A DNA stretch of 64,000 bases from Aldersonia sp. NBC_00410 (lineage in GTDB: Bacteria > Actinomycetota > Actinomycetes > Mycobacteriales > Mycobacteriaceae): NCBI RefSeq assembly GCF_026342035.1, contig NZ_JAPENM010000003.1, positions 186,001 through 250,000 of the forward strand, given 5' to 3'. The position numbers were made by a program, and so were the translations under genes. The notes below the pieces were generated by a model, which saw only the letters and a list, made by a program, of their open reading frames with translations, made no database searches and was not told the origin of the DNA. Shown here piece after piece: positions 9,485-19,511 of the stretch (positions are counted from its first letter, which is position 1; every line of letters starts with the position of its first letter).

Positions 9485-9823
9485 GTGCAACCCGGACAGC
9501 AGCCCGACATGCAGCAGATCCTTGCGCAAGCGCAGCAGATGCAGCAGCAGTTGATGGCGGCGCAGGCCGAGATCGCGTCCACCGAGGTCACCGGACAGGC
9601 CGGTGGCGGGCTGGTCACCGCGACGGTGAAGGGCAGCGGTGAGATCGTCTCGCTGTCGATCGACCCCAAGGTCGTCGATCCCGACGACGTCGAGACATTG
9701 CAGGACCTGGTCATCGGTGCGTTCACCGACGCCTCGGCCAAGGCGCAGCAGATCGCGAGCAGCCGGCTCGGGCCGCTTGCCGGTGGCCTCGGCGGTTCGC
9801 TGCCGGGTCTGCCGGACTTCTAG
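9485..9823 (+). CDS. YbaB/EbfC family nucleoid-associated protein
   Basis: A 112 aa DNA-binding protein of the YbaB/EbfC family, which forms tweezer-shaped dimers and coats DNA. It shows the coiled-coil N-terminal helix rich in Gln ([22 protein letters not shown]), the [26 protein letters not shown] core, and a Gly/Leu/Pro-rich tail. The GTG start at 9485 has GAGGAGAGGA upstream. It is followed by recR after 12 bases, the standard bacterial pairing, which links it to recombination or DNA repair. Confidence 0.95.
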   Translation: MQPGQQPDMQQILAQAQQMQQQLMAAQAEIASTEVTGQAGGGLVTATVKGSGEIVSLSIDPKVVDPDDVETLQDLVIGAFTDASAKAQQIASSRLGPLAGGLGGSLPGLPDF

Positions 9824-9835
9824 GCCCGCGCACAC

Positions 9836-10444
9836 GTGTACGAGGGTCCGGTTCAGGATCTGATCGACGAACTCGGCAAGCTGCCCGGCATCGGTCCCAA
9901 GAGCGCGCAACGTATCGCCTTCCATCTGCTTTCCGTCGAGCCGCCCGATCTGGACCGGTTGTCGGCGGCGTTGCAGCGGGTGCGCGACGGCGTGCAGTTC
10001 TGCGTCGTCTGCGGCACCGTCGCCGACCACGAACGGTGCCGAATCTGCTCGGACCCGCGCCGCGACCGGACCATGATCTGCGTCGTCGAGGAGCCCAGGG
10101 ACGTGCAGGCAATCGAGCGCACCCGCGAATTCCGCGGTCGGTACCACGTCCTCGGCGGCGCGCTCGATCCGCTCAGTGGCATCGGACCCGACCAGTTGCG
10201 GATACGAGAACTGTTGGCGCGGATCGGCGAAGAGGACGACGGAGTCCGCGTCGCCGAGGTGATCATCGCCACCGATCCGAACACCGAGGGTGAGGCGACC
10301 GCGACCTACCTGGTGCGGATGTTGCGCGATTTCCCGGGCCTCGCGGTCACCAGGTTGGCGTCCGGGCTGCCGATGGGCGGGGATCTCGAGTTCGCCGACG
10401 AGCTGACGCTCGGCCGCGCGCTGTCCGGCCGCCGCGCTATGTAG
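9836..10444 (+). CDS. recR: Recombination mediator RecR
   Basis: A 202 aa recombination protein that works with RecF and RecO to load RecA at gapped DNA. The order is canonical: N-terminal helix-hairpin-helix ([20 protein letters not shown], 13-32), Cys4 zinc finger (C56, C59, C68, C71), then a Toprim domain with ICVVEEPRD and [11 protein letters not shown], ending in the Walker-like [22 protein letters not shown]. The GTG start at 9836 lies just after ybaB. The length is normal. Confidence 0.97.
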   Translation: MYEGPVQDLIDELGKLPGIGPKSAQRIAFHLLSVEPPDLDRLSAALQRVRDGVQFCVVCGTVADHERCRICSDPRRDRTMICVVEEPRDVQAIERTREFRGRYHVLGGALDPLSGIGPDQLRIRELLARIGEEDDGVRVAEVIIATDPNTEGEATATYLVRMLRDFPGLAVTRLASGLPMGGDLEFADELTLGRALSGRRAM

Positions 10445-10464
10445 GACTGTCCTAGTCTGACGCG

Positions 10465-11283
10465 GTGAGCACCGAGAACGCCGGGACGACGCCGCCCACG
10501 TCGGGCCGCAGCAGCCTGTCCTACCTCGCTTTTGCCGGGATCGTCATCGCCTACCTGGTGATCATCCAGCTCGGCGGCATCCTGATCGAGCGCTGGAGCG
10601 ACGAGGACGACATTTTCACCACCCGCGCAGTGATCTTCGCGATGCTGATCCCGATCGGGCTCGCCCTGGTGTTCACCTACGGTGTTATCGCTCGGCTGGG
10701 CTGGTGGCGGCAGGTATTCGTGGAGGAGCGGCCGGTCAACCGTTGGTTGTGGGTGGTGCCCGGTGTTCTGCTCGTCGCGATCCTGGTCGGCATCGATTAC
10801 GGCGCACTCGGGGAGCAGGGCTGGCTGTTCGTCGTCACCCTCCTGGTCGCCACTCAATTTGTCGGCTGGGGCGAGGAGGGCATGTTCCGCGGCATCGGCG
10901 TGACGATGTTGCGCAGCCACGGCCTGAGCGAGGGGCGGGTCGCACTGTGGTCGAGCCTCGTTTTCGGCGTGGTGCACATGTCGAACGTCTTCTCGCATGG
11001 TCTTTCCGCCGTACCGCAGGCGATCATCGTCAGCCTCGCGGGGTATTTCTTCTATCTCACTCGGCGGGTCTCGGGCAGCAACGTACTCAACTCCGTACTG
11101 CACGGGCTCTTCGACTTCGCTTTGCTCAGCGGTTCGGCAATTCTGCTCGACCAGGCGGTCTACCCCGGGTCCCTCGCGCCCGTCCTGGTCTACCCGGTGC
11201 TCGCCATCGTTCTGTTGATCAAGCGACATGACATCGAGCCGCAGCACCCCACAGCCGACAGCCAGGAGGCCGCTCGCACCTAG
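10465..11283 (+). CDS. CPBP family intramembrane glutamic endopeptidase
   Basis: A 272 aa membrane protein with about eight hydrophobic segments. The CPBP (Abi) protease motifs are all present: EEGMFRG with the paired Glu (about 136-142), FGVVHMSN (about 167-174) and the HGLFDF motif (about 213-218). Members cleave substrates within the membrane, and some give immunity to peptides or process prenylated proteins. It starts 20 bases after recR and may be cotranscribed with it. The substrate is unknown. Confidence 0.9.
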   Translation: MSTENAGTTPPTSGRSSLSYLAFAGIVIAYLVIIQLGGILIERWSDEDDIFTTRAVIFAMLIPIGLALVFTYGVIARLGWWRQVFVEERPVNRWLWVVPGVLLVAILVGIDYGALGEQGWLFVVTLLVATQFVGWGEEGMFRGIGVTMLRSHGLSEGRVALWSSLVFGVVHMSNVFSHGLSAVPQAIIVSLAGYFFYLTRRVSGSNVLNSVLHGLFDFALLSGSAILLDQAVYPGSLAPVLVYPVLAIVLLIKRHDIEPQHPTADSQEAART

Positions 11284-11369
11284 CAGGCCACCCCCCCGGA
11301 GGGAAGTCTCACAGCCCGTGCGCACGCTCCGACGGTGCGGGCGGGACCCAGCTGTGGTGTGATTTTCGA

Positions 11370-14300
11370 ATGGCCATCAAGGTTGCACTCGAACACCGCA
11401 CGACGTATTACTTCGACCGCCTCGTCGAGGTGCATCCGCACGTGGTGCGGCTGCGACCGGCCGCCCATTCGCGCACCAAGATCGATGCCTATTCCTTGAA
11501 GGTCGAGCCGGCCGATCACTTCATCAACTGGCAGCAGGACGCCTTCGGCAATTACCTGGCGCGCCTGGTCTTTCCGGAGCGCACCGACAAGCTCGAGATC
11601 ACCGTCGGCCTGATCGCCGACATGGCCGTGATCAACCCGTTCGACTTCTTCATCGAGGAGTGGGCCGAACACATCGGCTTCGAGTACCCGACCGATCTGC
11701 GGGCCGAGCTCGCGCCGTACCTGGCCCAGGTCGACGAGGACGGCGAGGGGTCGGGGCCGGGCGCGCTGGCGCAGCGCTGGGTCAAGGAGTTCGCCGGCGA
11801 CCGAACCGAGACCGGCTGGGCGAACTTTCCCGACGCGACGCGCACCATCGATTTCCTGGTCAAGCTCAACGACAAGCTGCGCACCGACATCACCTACTCG
11901 CTGCGCATGGAGCCGGGTGTGCAGTCGCCGGATCACACGCTGCGCACGGCGGTCGGGTCGTGCCGCGACTCGTCCTGGCTGCTGGTGTCGGTCCTGCGTC
12001 AGCTCGGCCTGGCGGCCCGCTTCGTCTCCGGTTACCTGATCCAGCTCACCTCCGACGTTCCGGCACTCGACGGTGGCCCGTCCGGCCCGGCCGCCGATTT
12101 CACCGATCTGCACGCGTGGACCGAGGTTTTCCTACCCGGTGCGGGCTGGGTCGGTCTCGACCCGACGTCGGGTCTGTTCGCCGGTGAGGGCCACATTCCG
12201 CTCTCAGCGACACCGACGCCCGCCTCGGCGGCGCCGATCACCGGGGCGACCGGCAAATGCAAGTCGACGCTGGATTACGAGAACGTCGTCCGGCGTATCC
12301 ACGAGGATCCCCGCGTCACGTTGCCCTACACGGAGCAGCAGTGGGACAAGGTCACCGCGCTGGGCGCGCGGCTCGACGAGCGCATGGCGGAGGCGGATAT
12401 CCGGCTGACGATGGGCGGCGAACCGACCTTCGTTTCGATCGACAACCTGACCGACCCGGAGTGGACCACCGCCGCGGACGGCCCGCACAAGCGCGAGCTG
12501 GCCAGCGACCTCGCCGCGCGGCTCAAGAAGATTTACGCCCCGACCGGCCTGGTGCAGCGCAGTCAGGGCAAGTGGTATCCGGGAGAACCGTTGCCGCGTT
12601 GGCAGATCGGATTGCTCTGGCGCACGGACGGCGAGTCGATCTGGTCCGATCCGGAGCTGCTCGCCGACCCGTGGAATCCGGACGCCGACTACGGTTCGCC
12701 CGACCACGAGACCGCCAAGGCGCTCATCGCGCATATCGCGGACGAGCTCGCGCTGCCCGACACGCAGGTGCGGCCGTTCTTCGAGGACCCGCTGGCCCGG
12801 CTCGCCGCGACGGTCCGACAGCCGGACGGCCCGCCGGTCGAGGAGAGTGACGATCTCGAACCGGGCGCCGATTCCACCGCGACGCGTGCCGCATTGCTCG
12901 CTCGGCTCGAGGCGACGGTCAACGAGCCGAACGGCTATCTGCTTCCGCTGCATCGCACGCCGGATGAGACCGGCTGGGCCAGCTCCGACTGGCGGCTGCG
13001 GCGCGGCCGAATCGTGCTGCTGGAAGGCGATTCCCCGGCGGGTCTGCGCCTGCCGCTCGGCGCGATCTCATGGCAGCAGCCGCCGTCCGCGATTCCCGCG
13101 GATCCGATCGAACCGAAGCATCAGTTCGTTTGGGCCCCGCGGGATGAGGCGGCGGTCGTTACGCCCCCCGAGCAAGCCGAGGTCACCGCGCTGGTGGCCG
13201 AGGTTCGCGACGGCCTGCTCTACGTGTTCCTGCCGCCGATCGAGAATGCCGCGGACTTCCTCGATATCGTCGGCCGGGTCGAGGACGCGGCGGCCGCGGT
13301 CGGCCAACCGGTGGTGATCGAGGGCTACGGCCCGCCGCACGACGAGCGGCTGGAAAGCCTCACCATCACACCGGATCCCGGCGTGATCGAGGTGAACGTC
13401 CAGCCGACCGAGACGTTCGCCGAACAGGCCGATCTGCTCACCACGCTGTACGAGCAGGCGCGGCTGTCGCGGCTGTCCACCGAGTCGTTCGACGTCGACG
13501 GATCGCATCTGGGCACCGGCGGCGGTAACCACATCACGCTGGGCGGGCGCACCCCGGCACAGTCCCCGATGCTGCGCCGGCCGGACCTGCTGGTGTCGAT
13601 GCTCACCTACTGGCAGCGCCATCCGGCGCTGTCCTACCTGTTTTCCGGGCGGTTCATCGGCACCACGTCGCAGGCACCCCGGGTGGACGAGGGACGGGAG
13701 TCCTCGCTCTACGAACTCGAGGTCGCGTTCGCCGAGATCCTGCGGCAGTGCCCCCGCGGCGAGGAGGGCCGGCCCTGGGTGGTGGACCGTGCGCTGCGGC
13801 ATCTGCTCACCGATATCACCGGCAACACCCACCGCGCCGAGTTCTGCATAGACAAGCTCTACAGCCCGGATTCGGCCCGCGGCCGACTCGGCCTGCTCGA
13901 GCTGCGTGGCTTCGAGATGCCGCCGCACTTCCAGATGGCGATGGTGCAGTCGCTGCTCGTCCGCGGCCTCGTCACCCGGTTCTGGGAGGAGCCGCTGAAG
14001 GCTCCGCTGATCCGGCACGGCGCGAATCTGCACGGGCGATACCTGTTGCCGCACTTCATCATCAACGACATTGCGCGCGTTGCCGAGGACCTGCGCGAGT
14101 ACGACATCGAGTTCGACACCGCGTGGCTGGACCCGTTCACCGAGTTCCGCTTTCCCCGGGTCGGCACCGCGGTGTTCGATGACGTGGAAATCGAGTTGCG
14201 CGGCGCGATCGAGCCGTGGAACACCCTCGGTGAGGAGTCCACCGGTACCGGCACCGCACGCTACGTCGACTCGTCGGTGGAGCGCTTGCAGGTGCGCCTG

Positions 14301-14729
14301 GTCGGTGCCGATCGCGGCCGGTATGTGTTGACCTGCAACGGATATCCGGTGCCGATGATGGCCACCGACAACCCGGATATCCAGGTCGCCGGGGTGCGGT
14401 TCCGGGCCTGGCAACCGCCGAGTGCGCTGCACCCGACCATCACCGTGGACGGACCGCTCACCTTCGACCTGGTCGAGGCGACGAGCGGACTTTCGCGCGG
14501 CGGCTGCACCTATCACATCAGCCACCCGGGTGGTCTGGCGCACGAGAATCCTCCGGTGAACGCAGTGGAGGCCGAGTCGCGGCGCAACCGGCGGTTCGAG
14601 GCAGCCGGACACACACCCGGCGTAGTGGATCTCGCCGACCTGCGCGAGCGGGCGGCGCGCCAGGGTGCCGATATCGGCGCTCCCGGACTGCTCGACCTCC
14701 GCCGGGTGCGGACGGTGCTGAGCCGCTGA
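11370..14729 (+). CDS. Transglutaminase-like plus DUF2126 protein
   Basis: A 1119 aa cytoplasmic two-part protein. Residues 3-90 are the bacterial transglutaminase N-domain (VALEHRTTYYFDR). About 160-270 form a transglutaminase core with an intact triad C198 (GSCRDSSW), H248 (LHAWTEVF) and D264 (LDPTSG). From about 310 to the end is DUF2126, an amidoligase-like domain (LTMGGEPTFVSIDN, GTGGGNHITLGG, HRAEFCIDKLYSPD). It heads a four-gene set with an ATP-grasp-alpha-E protein, a second transglutaminase and a zinc peptidase, conserved in mycobacteria as Rv2566-Rv2569c-type genes. The set is predicted to form or remodel amide bonds in a peptide; no substrate is known. Confidence 0.9.
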   Translation: MAIKVALEHRTTYYFDRLVEVHPHVVRLRPAAHSRTKIDAYSLKVEPADHFINWQQDAFGNYLARLVFPERTDKLEITVGLIADMAVINPFDFFIEEWAEHIGFEYPTDLRAELAPYLAQVDEDGEGSGPGALAQRWVKEFAGDRTETGWANFPDATRTIDFLVKLNDKLRTDITYSLRMEPGVQSPDHTLRTAVGSCRDSSWLLVSVLRQLGLAARFVSGYLIQLTSDVPALDGGPSGPAADFTDLHAWTEVFLPGAGWVGLDPTSGLFAGEGHIPLSATPTPASAAPITGATGKCKSTLDYENVVRRIHEDPRVTLPYTEQQWDKVTALGARLDERMAEADIRLTMGGEPTFVSIDNLTDPEWTTAADGPHKRELASDLAARLKKIYAPTGLVQRSQGKWYPGEPLPRWQIGLLWRTDGESIWSDPELLADPWNPDADYGSPDHETAKALIAHIADELALPDTQVRPFFEDPLARLAATVRQPDGPPVEESDDLEPGADSTATRAALLARLEATVNEPNGYLLPLHRTPDETGWASSDWRLRRGRIVLLEGDSPAGLRLPLGAISWQQPPSAIPADPIEPKHQFVWAPRDEAAVVTPPEQAEVTALVAEVRDGLLYVFLPPIENAADFLDIVGRVEDAAAAVGQPVVIEGYGPPHDERLESLTITPDPGVIEVNVQPTETFAEQADLLTTLYEQARLSRLSTESFDVDGSHLGTGGGNHITLGGRTPAQSPMLRRPDLLVSMLTYWQRHPALSYLFSGRFIGTTSQAPRVDEGRESSLYELEVAFAEILRQCPRGEEGRPWVVDRALRHLLTDITGNTHRAEFCIDKLYSPDSARGRLGLLELRGFEMPPHFQMAMVQSLLVRGLVTRFWEEPLKAPLIRHGANLHGRYLLPHFIINDIARVAEDLREYDIEFDTAWLDPFTEFRFPRVGTAVFDDVEIELRGAIEPWNTLGEESTGTGTARYVDSSVERLQVRLVGADRGRYVLTCNGYPVPMMATDNPDIQVAGVRFRAWQPPSALHPTITVDGPLTFDLVEATSGLSRGGCTYHISHPGGLAHENPPVNAVEAESRRNRRFEAAGHTPGVVDLADLRERAARQGADIGAPGLLDLRRVRTVLSR

Positions 14730-14810
14730 GGGGCAATCGCAGCTGTGGGGGACAATCCATGGACACCGAATACCTGCCGACCATGACGGAATCGAAAGGA
14801 GGGCGCATCC

Positions 14811-17456
14811 GTGACACAGGAAGCGACCGGCCTTTCGGTGCCCGCGGCGGTACCGCCACGCACTGAGGCCCCGCGGCGCAACGACCTGCTCAACGGCTAC
14901 CTGGCCGCGTCCGCGCAGTCGGCGCTGTTCGATCCGGCGAACCTGGCGAGTCCGCGCCCGTACGACGAGCTGATCGATCCGGACGGTGGCGTGCGCCCGG
15001 TGTGGCGCGACCTGTCCGACCAACTCGTCGGGGGCGGCGGCCCCGGGATGGTCCGGCTGATCGAGCACGTCGCCAGGTTGGTCGACAACGACGGCATCAC
15101 CTACAACCCGGTGATGCAGGCGCCGCCGGGCGCCCCGGCCGCGCCGGTGGTGTGGCGGCTCGATCCGGTGCCGATGTTGCTCTCCGCCGAGGACTGGGAC
15201 GTTCTCGAAGCGGGGCTGCTGCAGCGTTCCCGGTTGCTCGACGCGGTGCTCGGCGACCTGTACGGGCCGATGGATTCGGTGCGGCGCGGTCTGATCCCGC
15301 CGGAGCTGGTGTTCGGACATCCCGGATATGTCCGTGCGGCGCATGGTGTTCCGCTCCCCGAGCGATGTAAGTTGTTCATGCATGCCTGCGATGTCAGTCG
15401 GTGGCCGGACGGCCGCTTCCGGGTGAGCGCGGACTGGACGCAGGCGCCCTCCGGTGCCGGTTACGCACTCGCCGACCGCCGGGTGATGGCCCGCGCGATT
15501 CCCGAGGTCTTCGAACACGCCGCGCCGCGGCCGTTGACGGCGTTCGTCCGTGCGTTGCGTTCGGCGCTGATCGAGTCCGCATCCGAACAGGTCGAGCATC
15601 CGACCGTCGTCGTGCTCAGTCCGGGCACACATTCCGAGACAGCGTTCGATCAGGCTCATCTCGCATCGGTGCTCGGCTTCCCGCTGGTCGAAAGCGACGA
15701 CCTCGTGGTGCGCGAGGGCAAGCTGTGGATGCGGGCGCTGGGCAGACTCGAACGGGTCCATGTCGTGCTGCGGCGCGTGGATGCCGAATTCGTCGATCCG
15801 CTCGACCTGCGTCCCGACTCGCATCTCGGCATCGTCGGGCTTGTCGAGGTGCTGCGTCGCGGTGCGGTCAGTGTGGTAAATACGCTCGGCAGTGGAGTGC
15901 TGGAAAACCCTGCGCTGCAAGGGCTGTTGCCAGAGCTGTCCAAGGCACTGCTGGACGAGGAGCTGCAGCTGGACAGCGTCCAGTCGTACTGGGGCGGTGA
16001 TCCGGCGCAGCGTTCGCACCTGCTCGTCGAATTGCCCAATCTGGTCATCAAGCCGACCACCGGGGGGACGGTGATCGACGGCCGAACGCTCAACGCGGCG
16101 CAGCGCGCCGAACTTGCCGCCCGGATCGAAGCGCAGGGCTGGAAATGGGTTGGCCAGGAGCCGATTCAGTACGCGTTGAGCCCCGCCGCATCCGAGGTGG
16201 CGCCGTTCGACGCCGCACCGGCGGAGTTCCGCACGTTCACTATCGCGCAGGGCGCCGGCTACACCGCAATGGTCGGCGGGCTCGGCCGGGTGATGCGTCG
16301 CAGCCCCAGCGCGATCGTGGCGGAAAGCTTTGCGGCCAAAGATGTCTGGATCCGGGTCGGCGAGGTTGCGGCACGGACCGAGCCGGTGCGCGCGCCCGTC
16401 CTGCGCGAGGCCGAGCTGCCTGCGTTCCGAGCACCCGAGGTCGACGTGCTCAGCTCGCCACGTGTGCTGGCCGACCTATATTGGATGGGGCGCTACGCCG
16501 AACGGGCCGAAGACACCGCGCGGTTGCTCATCGCGACGCGGGAACGGTTCCAGGACTTCCGGTTCAGCCCCTGGCTCGACGGACACGAATGCGTGCCCGT
16601 GCTGCTCGGTGCGCTCACCCGGACCGACCCGGCCGCCCAGCAGGATCCGTTCGCAGCGGCAGGTGTGCAGCTGCGGGCGCTCACGGTGGACGAGCAGGTG
16701 CCGGGATCGCTGGCCGAATCCATCGACCATCTTGGCTATTCCGCACGAGCCGTGCGCGATCAGCTGTCGTCGGATACCTGGATGGTGCTCGGCTCGGTCG
16801 AGCGTGCGCTGTCGGAGTTCGAGCAGTCGGGCGCGTCGGACGACGCGAGAATGGCGAATGTGCACTCGGCGGTACTCGCCGGAATGCTCGCGCTCTCGGG
16901 GCTGAGTGCCGAGTCGATGGTGCACGACACCGGTTGGCACGTCACCGATATCGGCAAGCGCATCGAACGCGGCCTGCAGCTCGCGGCGTTGGTGCGGGCG
17001 ACCCTGGCCCATCCGCTGCCGCCGGACGCGGAGGCGATCGTGACCGAGGCAGTACTTGTGGCAAGCGAATCCGCGGTGATCTTCCGTCGCCGCAGTAAGG
17101 GCAGCACCCGGATTGCCGCGGTGGCGCAGCTACTGCTGTTCGACGACGGCAACCCGCGGTCATTGGTCTATCAACTCGACATGTTGCGCAGAAACCTTCG
17201 GGCACTTCCGGATACCGAGGGATCGCCGCGTGCGGAGCGGCTCGTGGACGAGGCGCTCGCGAGGCTGCGGCGTGTCGACCCGGCCGACCTGGAAATCGTC
17301 GACGACGCGGGTGAGCGCGCCGAACTGGTCGGCCTGCTCGATGCGATGGACGCGGCATTGCGCGGCCTGTCGGACGCGTTCACCGAGACCAGGCTGTTGC
17401 TGCCGGGTGGTATCCAGCCGCTGTGGGGCGCCGGACCCGCGAGATTGGTGCCATGA
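14811..17456 (+). CDS. Circularly permuted ATP-grasp plus alpha-E domain protein
   Basis: An 881 aa fusion. Residues about 85-500 are a circularly permuted ATP-grasp domain (GITYNPVMQ, RVSADWTQAPSGAGYALADRR with the middle TSAGxG-like loop, LVIKPTTGGTVI, ALSPA). Residues about 545-870 form an alpha-E helical domain that begins LADLYWMGRYAERAEDTARL. ATP-grasp enzymes join a carboxylate to an amine through an acyl phosphate, and alpha-E domains are almost always fused or adjacent to this ATP-grasp type. The GTG start at 14811 follows GAAAGGAGGG. The end overlaps the next gene by ATGA. Likely a peptide or amide ligase of unknown product. Confidence 0.9.
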   Translation: MTQEATGLSVPAAVPPRTEAPRRNDLLNGYLAASAQSALFDPANLASPRPYDELIDPDGGVRPVWRDLSDQLVGGGGPGMVRLIEHVARLVDNDGITYNPVMQAPPGAPAAPVVWRLDPVPMLLSAEDWDVLEAGLLQRSRLLDAVLGDLYGPMDSVRRGLIPPELVFGHPGYVRAAHGVPLPERCKLFMHACDVSRWPDGRFRVSADWTQAPSGAGYALADRRVMARAIPEVFEHAAPRPLTAFVRALRSALIESASEQVEHPTVVVLSPGTHSETAFDQAHLASVLGFPLVESDDLVVREGKLWMRALGRLERVHVVLRRVDAEFVDPLDLRPDSHLGIVGLVEVLRRGAVSVVNTLGSGVLENPALQGLLPELSKALLDEELQLDSVQSYWGGDPAQRSHLLVELPNLVIKPTTGGTVIDGRTLNAAQRAELAARIEAQGWKWVGQEPIQYALSPAASEVAPFDAAPAEFRTFTIAQGAGYTAMVGGLGRVMRRSPSAIVAESFAAKDVWIRVGEVAARTEPVRAPVLREAELPAFRAPEVDVLSSPRVLADLYWMGRYAERAEDTARLLIATRERFQDFRFSPWLDGHECVPVLLGALTRTDPAAQQDPFAAAGVQLRALTVDEQVPGSLAESIDHLGYSARAVRDQLSSDTWMVLGSVERALSEFEQSGASDDARMANVHSAVLAGMLALSGLSAESMVHDTGWHVTDIGKRIERGLQLAALVRATLAHPLPPDAEAIVTEAVLVASESAVIFRRRSKGSTRIAAVAQLLLFDDGNPRSLVYQLDMLRRNLRALPDTEGSPRAERLVDEALARLRRVDPADLEIVDDAGERAELVGLLDAMDAALRGLSDAFTETRLLLPGGIQPLWGAGPARLVP

Positions 17457-18379
17457 CCGCGGCCCGGCGATATCGCATCGAGCATCGCACCGTCTACTCG
17501 TACTCCAGCGTCGTCACCGGGTCCTTCGGCCGCGGCTACCTCACCCCGCGTGACCTGGCGCATCAGCGGTGCGTCTCGCATCGCGTCGTCGTCGATCCGG
17601 AACCGGAGGATCAGTCGTCGGGCACCGACGTGTACGGCAATATCGACTCCTACTTCCACGTCCTGTCCGAGCACGAGCGGCTGGTGGTCACCGGGGAGTC
17701 GATCGTCGAGGTCGACCCACCCGAGCCCGGCTGGTACTCCGAGGGAGCGGCCGCGGTGCCGTGGGAGAGCGCGCGCCCGTCCCGCACACACGGGCCGCTG
17801 GCCGCGGAGTTCGCGCTCGACCTCGAACCACCCGAGATTACTTCTGCGGTCGCCGAATACGCCGCCGAGTCGTTCACCCCGGGCCGTCCGCTCGGTGCGG
17901 CGATAGGTGAATTGTGCTCGCGGATCTACGCCGACTTCACCTACCGGTCCGGCTCCACCACGGTGTCCACCAAGGTCGCCGACGTTTTCGCCGCAAAGGA
18001 AGGCGTGTGCCAGGACTTCGCGCGCCTCGCGCTCGCCTGTGTGCGTTCGGTCGGCCTGGCGGGCCAGTACGTTTCGGGGTATCTCGCAACGGACCCGCCG
18101 CCCGGGCGTGAGCGGATGGTCGGCGTGGACGCGACGCACGCCTGGGCACGGGTCTGGGCGCCGAACGACCATTGGCTCGCATTCGACCCGACCAACGATC
18201 AGTTCGTCGACGAACGGTATGTGACGGTCGCGTGGGGGCGGGACTATGCTGACGTTCCACCTTTGCGCGGAATCATCTACACAGATTCGACCGAGGCCGG
18301 AATCGCGGTGTCCGTCGACGTCGCACCGTTGCCACCGGGATTGCCGACCGAAGGTGTAATCGAGTCGCCGATCGGGTAG
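17453..18379 (+). CDS. Transglutaminase family protein (second copy)
   Basis: A 308 aa cytoplasmic cysteine transglutaminase/peptidase. The N-domain (RYRIEHRTVYSYSS) is followed by a core with the full triad C186 (EGVCQDFARL), H229 (ATHAWARVW) and D245 (FDPTNDQF). ATG 17453 is chosen because it overlaps the ATP-grasp gene's stop (ATGA), showing translational coupling; an upstream ATG at 17423 would extend into that gene. Such enzymes can cleave or cross-link amides. Beside an ATP-grasp ligase it may process the peptide that the ligase makes. Confidence 0.9.
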   Translation: MTAARRYRIEHRTVYSYSSVVTGSFGRGYLTPRDLAHQRCVSHRVVVDPEPEDQSSGTDVYGNIDSYFHVLSEHERLVVTGESIVEVDPPEPGWYSEGAAAVPWESARPSRTHGPLAAEFALDLEPPEITSAVAEYAAESFTPGRPLGAAIGELCSRIYADFTYRSGSTTVSTKVADVFAAKEGVCQDFARLALACVRSVGLAGQYVSGYLATDPPPGRERMVGVDATHAWARVWAPNDHWLAFDPTNDQFVDERYVTVAWGRDYADVPPLRGIIYTDSTEAGIAVSVDVAPLPPGLPTEGVIESPIG

Positions 18380-18437
18380 TAGGTCGGCGAATCCATGCCC
18401 GAGAATGCTCGGTTCGTCACCAGGAGATCGGATACCA

Positions 18438-19499
18438 GTGCGCGACTTCACCTGCTCCAACTGTGGTCAGGAGCTTTCGTTCGAGAACTCGGTTTGCCTC
18501 AAGTGCGGCAGCCAACTCGGCTTCAGTTTGGCCGAGAAGACGCTGGTCGTGATCGGCAAACCGGCAGACCCGAATGCGCCGGCAGGCATCACCGGTGAGG
18601 TGGATGCGGAGAAGTTCCGGCTGTGCGACAACCTGCATGTCGCACGCTGCAACTGGCTGATCGCCGCCGACGACGAGGAAGGCCTGTGCGCGTCGTGCCG
18701 GCTGACCACGACGCGGCCGAGCGACGACGACGCCAAAGCGCTCCCTGCCTTCGCCGACGCGGAGGCGGCCAAGCGGCGCCTCGTGCTCGAACTCGTCGAA
18801 CTCGGGTTGCCCATCGTCGACCGCGAGCAGGACCCCGAGACGGGGCTGGCGTTCGACCTGCTGTCCAGCCGGGACGAGAACGTGATCACCGGGCACGCGG
18901 ACGGTGTCATCACCCTCGACCTCGCCGAGGGCGACGACGTGCACCGCGAACAGTTGCGGGTGTCGATGGCCGAGCCGTACCGGACGCTGCTCGGGCATTT
19001 CCGCCATGAGGTCGGTCACTACTACTTCACGGTGCTGATCGACTCGGACGGGAATCGCGCCCGCTTCGAGCAGCTGTTCGGCGATCCCGACGCCAGCTAT
19101 CAGGACGCGCTCGACCGGCATTACAGCGAAGGTGCCCCGGAGGGCTGGGAGGAGAAGTATGTCTCCTCGTATGCCACCATGCACGCCGCCGAGGACTGGG
19201 CCGAGACGTTCGCGCACTATCTGCATATCCGCGACACCCTCGACACTGCAGCAGCTTTCGGTCTCGCGCCCGCGGGTGCGACCTTCGACCGGCCGGCACC
19301 GGGCCCGGCGGGCTTCGACAAGATCATCGAGCTGTGGCTGCCGCTGTCCTGGTCGCTGAACATGGTGAATCGGTCGATGGGCCACCACGACCTCTACCCG
19401 TTCGTCCTCCCCGAGCCGGTCCTGGAGAAGATGCGGTTCGTGCACGAGGTGATCACCGCGACCCAGGCGGCGGGGATCGCCGAAGAATTCACCGTGTAG
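18438..19499 (+). CDS. Putative zinc-binding metallopeptidase (Rv2568c-like)
   Basis: A 353 aa protein with an N-terminal zinc ribbon (C6, C9, C20, C23), further Cys pairs around CDNLHVARC and CASC, and a gluzincin-type motif HEVGH at 190-194. A downstream acidic stretch, EDWAETFAHYLH, likely supplies the third ligand. No signal peptide is seen, so it is cytoplasmic. The GTG start at 18438 has AGGAG eight bases upstream. The family is regularly found with the transglutaminase/ATP-grasp/alpha-E genes, so it probably trims the same unknown product. Confidence 0.87.
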   Translation: MRDFTCSNCGQELSFENSVCLKCGSQLGFSLAEKTLVVIGKPADPNAPAGITGEVDAEKFRLCDNLHVARCNWLIAADDEEGLCASCRLTTTRPSDDDAKALPAFADAEAAKRRLVLELVELGLPIVDREQDPETGLAFDLLSSRDENVITGHADGVITLDLAEGDDVHREQLRVSMAEPYRTLLGHFRHEVGHYYFTVLIDSDGNRARFEQLFGDPDASYQDALDRHYSEGAPEGWEEKYVSSYATMHAAEDWAETFAHYLHIRDTLDTAAAFGLAPAGATFDRPAPGPAGFDKIIELWLPLSWSLNMVNRSMGHHDLYPFVLPEPVLEKMRFVHEVITATQAAGIAEEFTV

Positions 19500-19511
19500 G
19501 TTGATCCGGCG

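Noticed and set aside
6932-10147. A 1071-codon frame on the minus strand
   Set aside because: The first 570 or so codons run antisense through recR, ybaB and the SRPBCC gene. Only the part from ATG 8431 matches a known family.
13068-16019. 983-codon frame antisense to the DUF2126 and ATP-grasp genes
   Set aside because: It is a high-GC antisense shadow with Arg/His/Gln-rich composition and no family similarity, while the opposite strand has clear domains.
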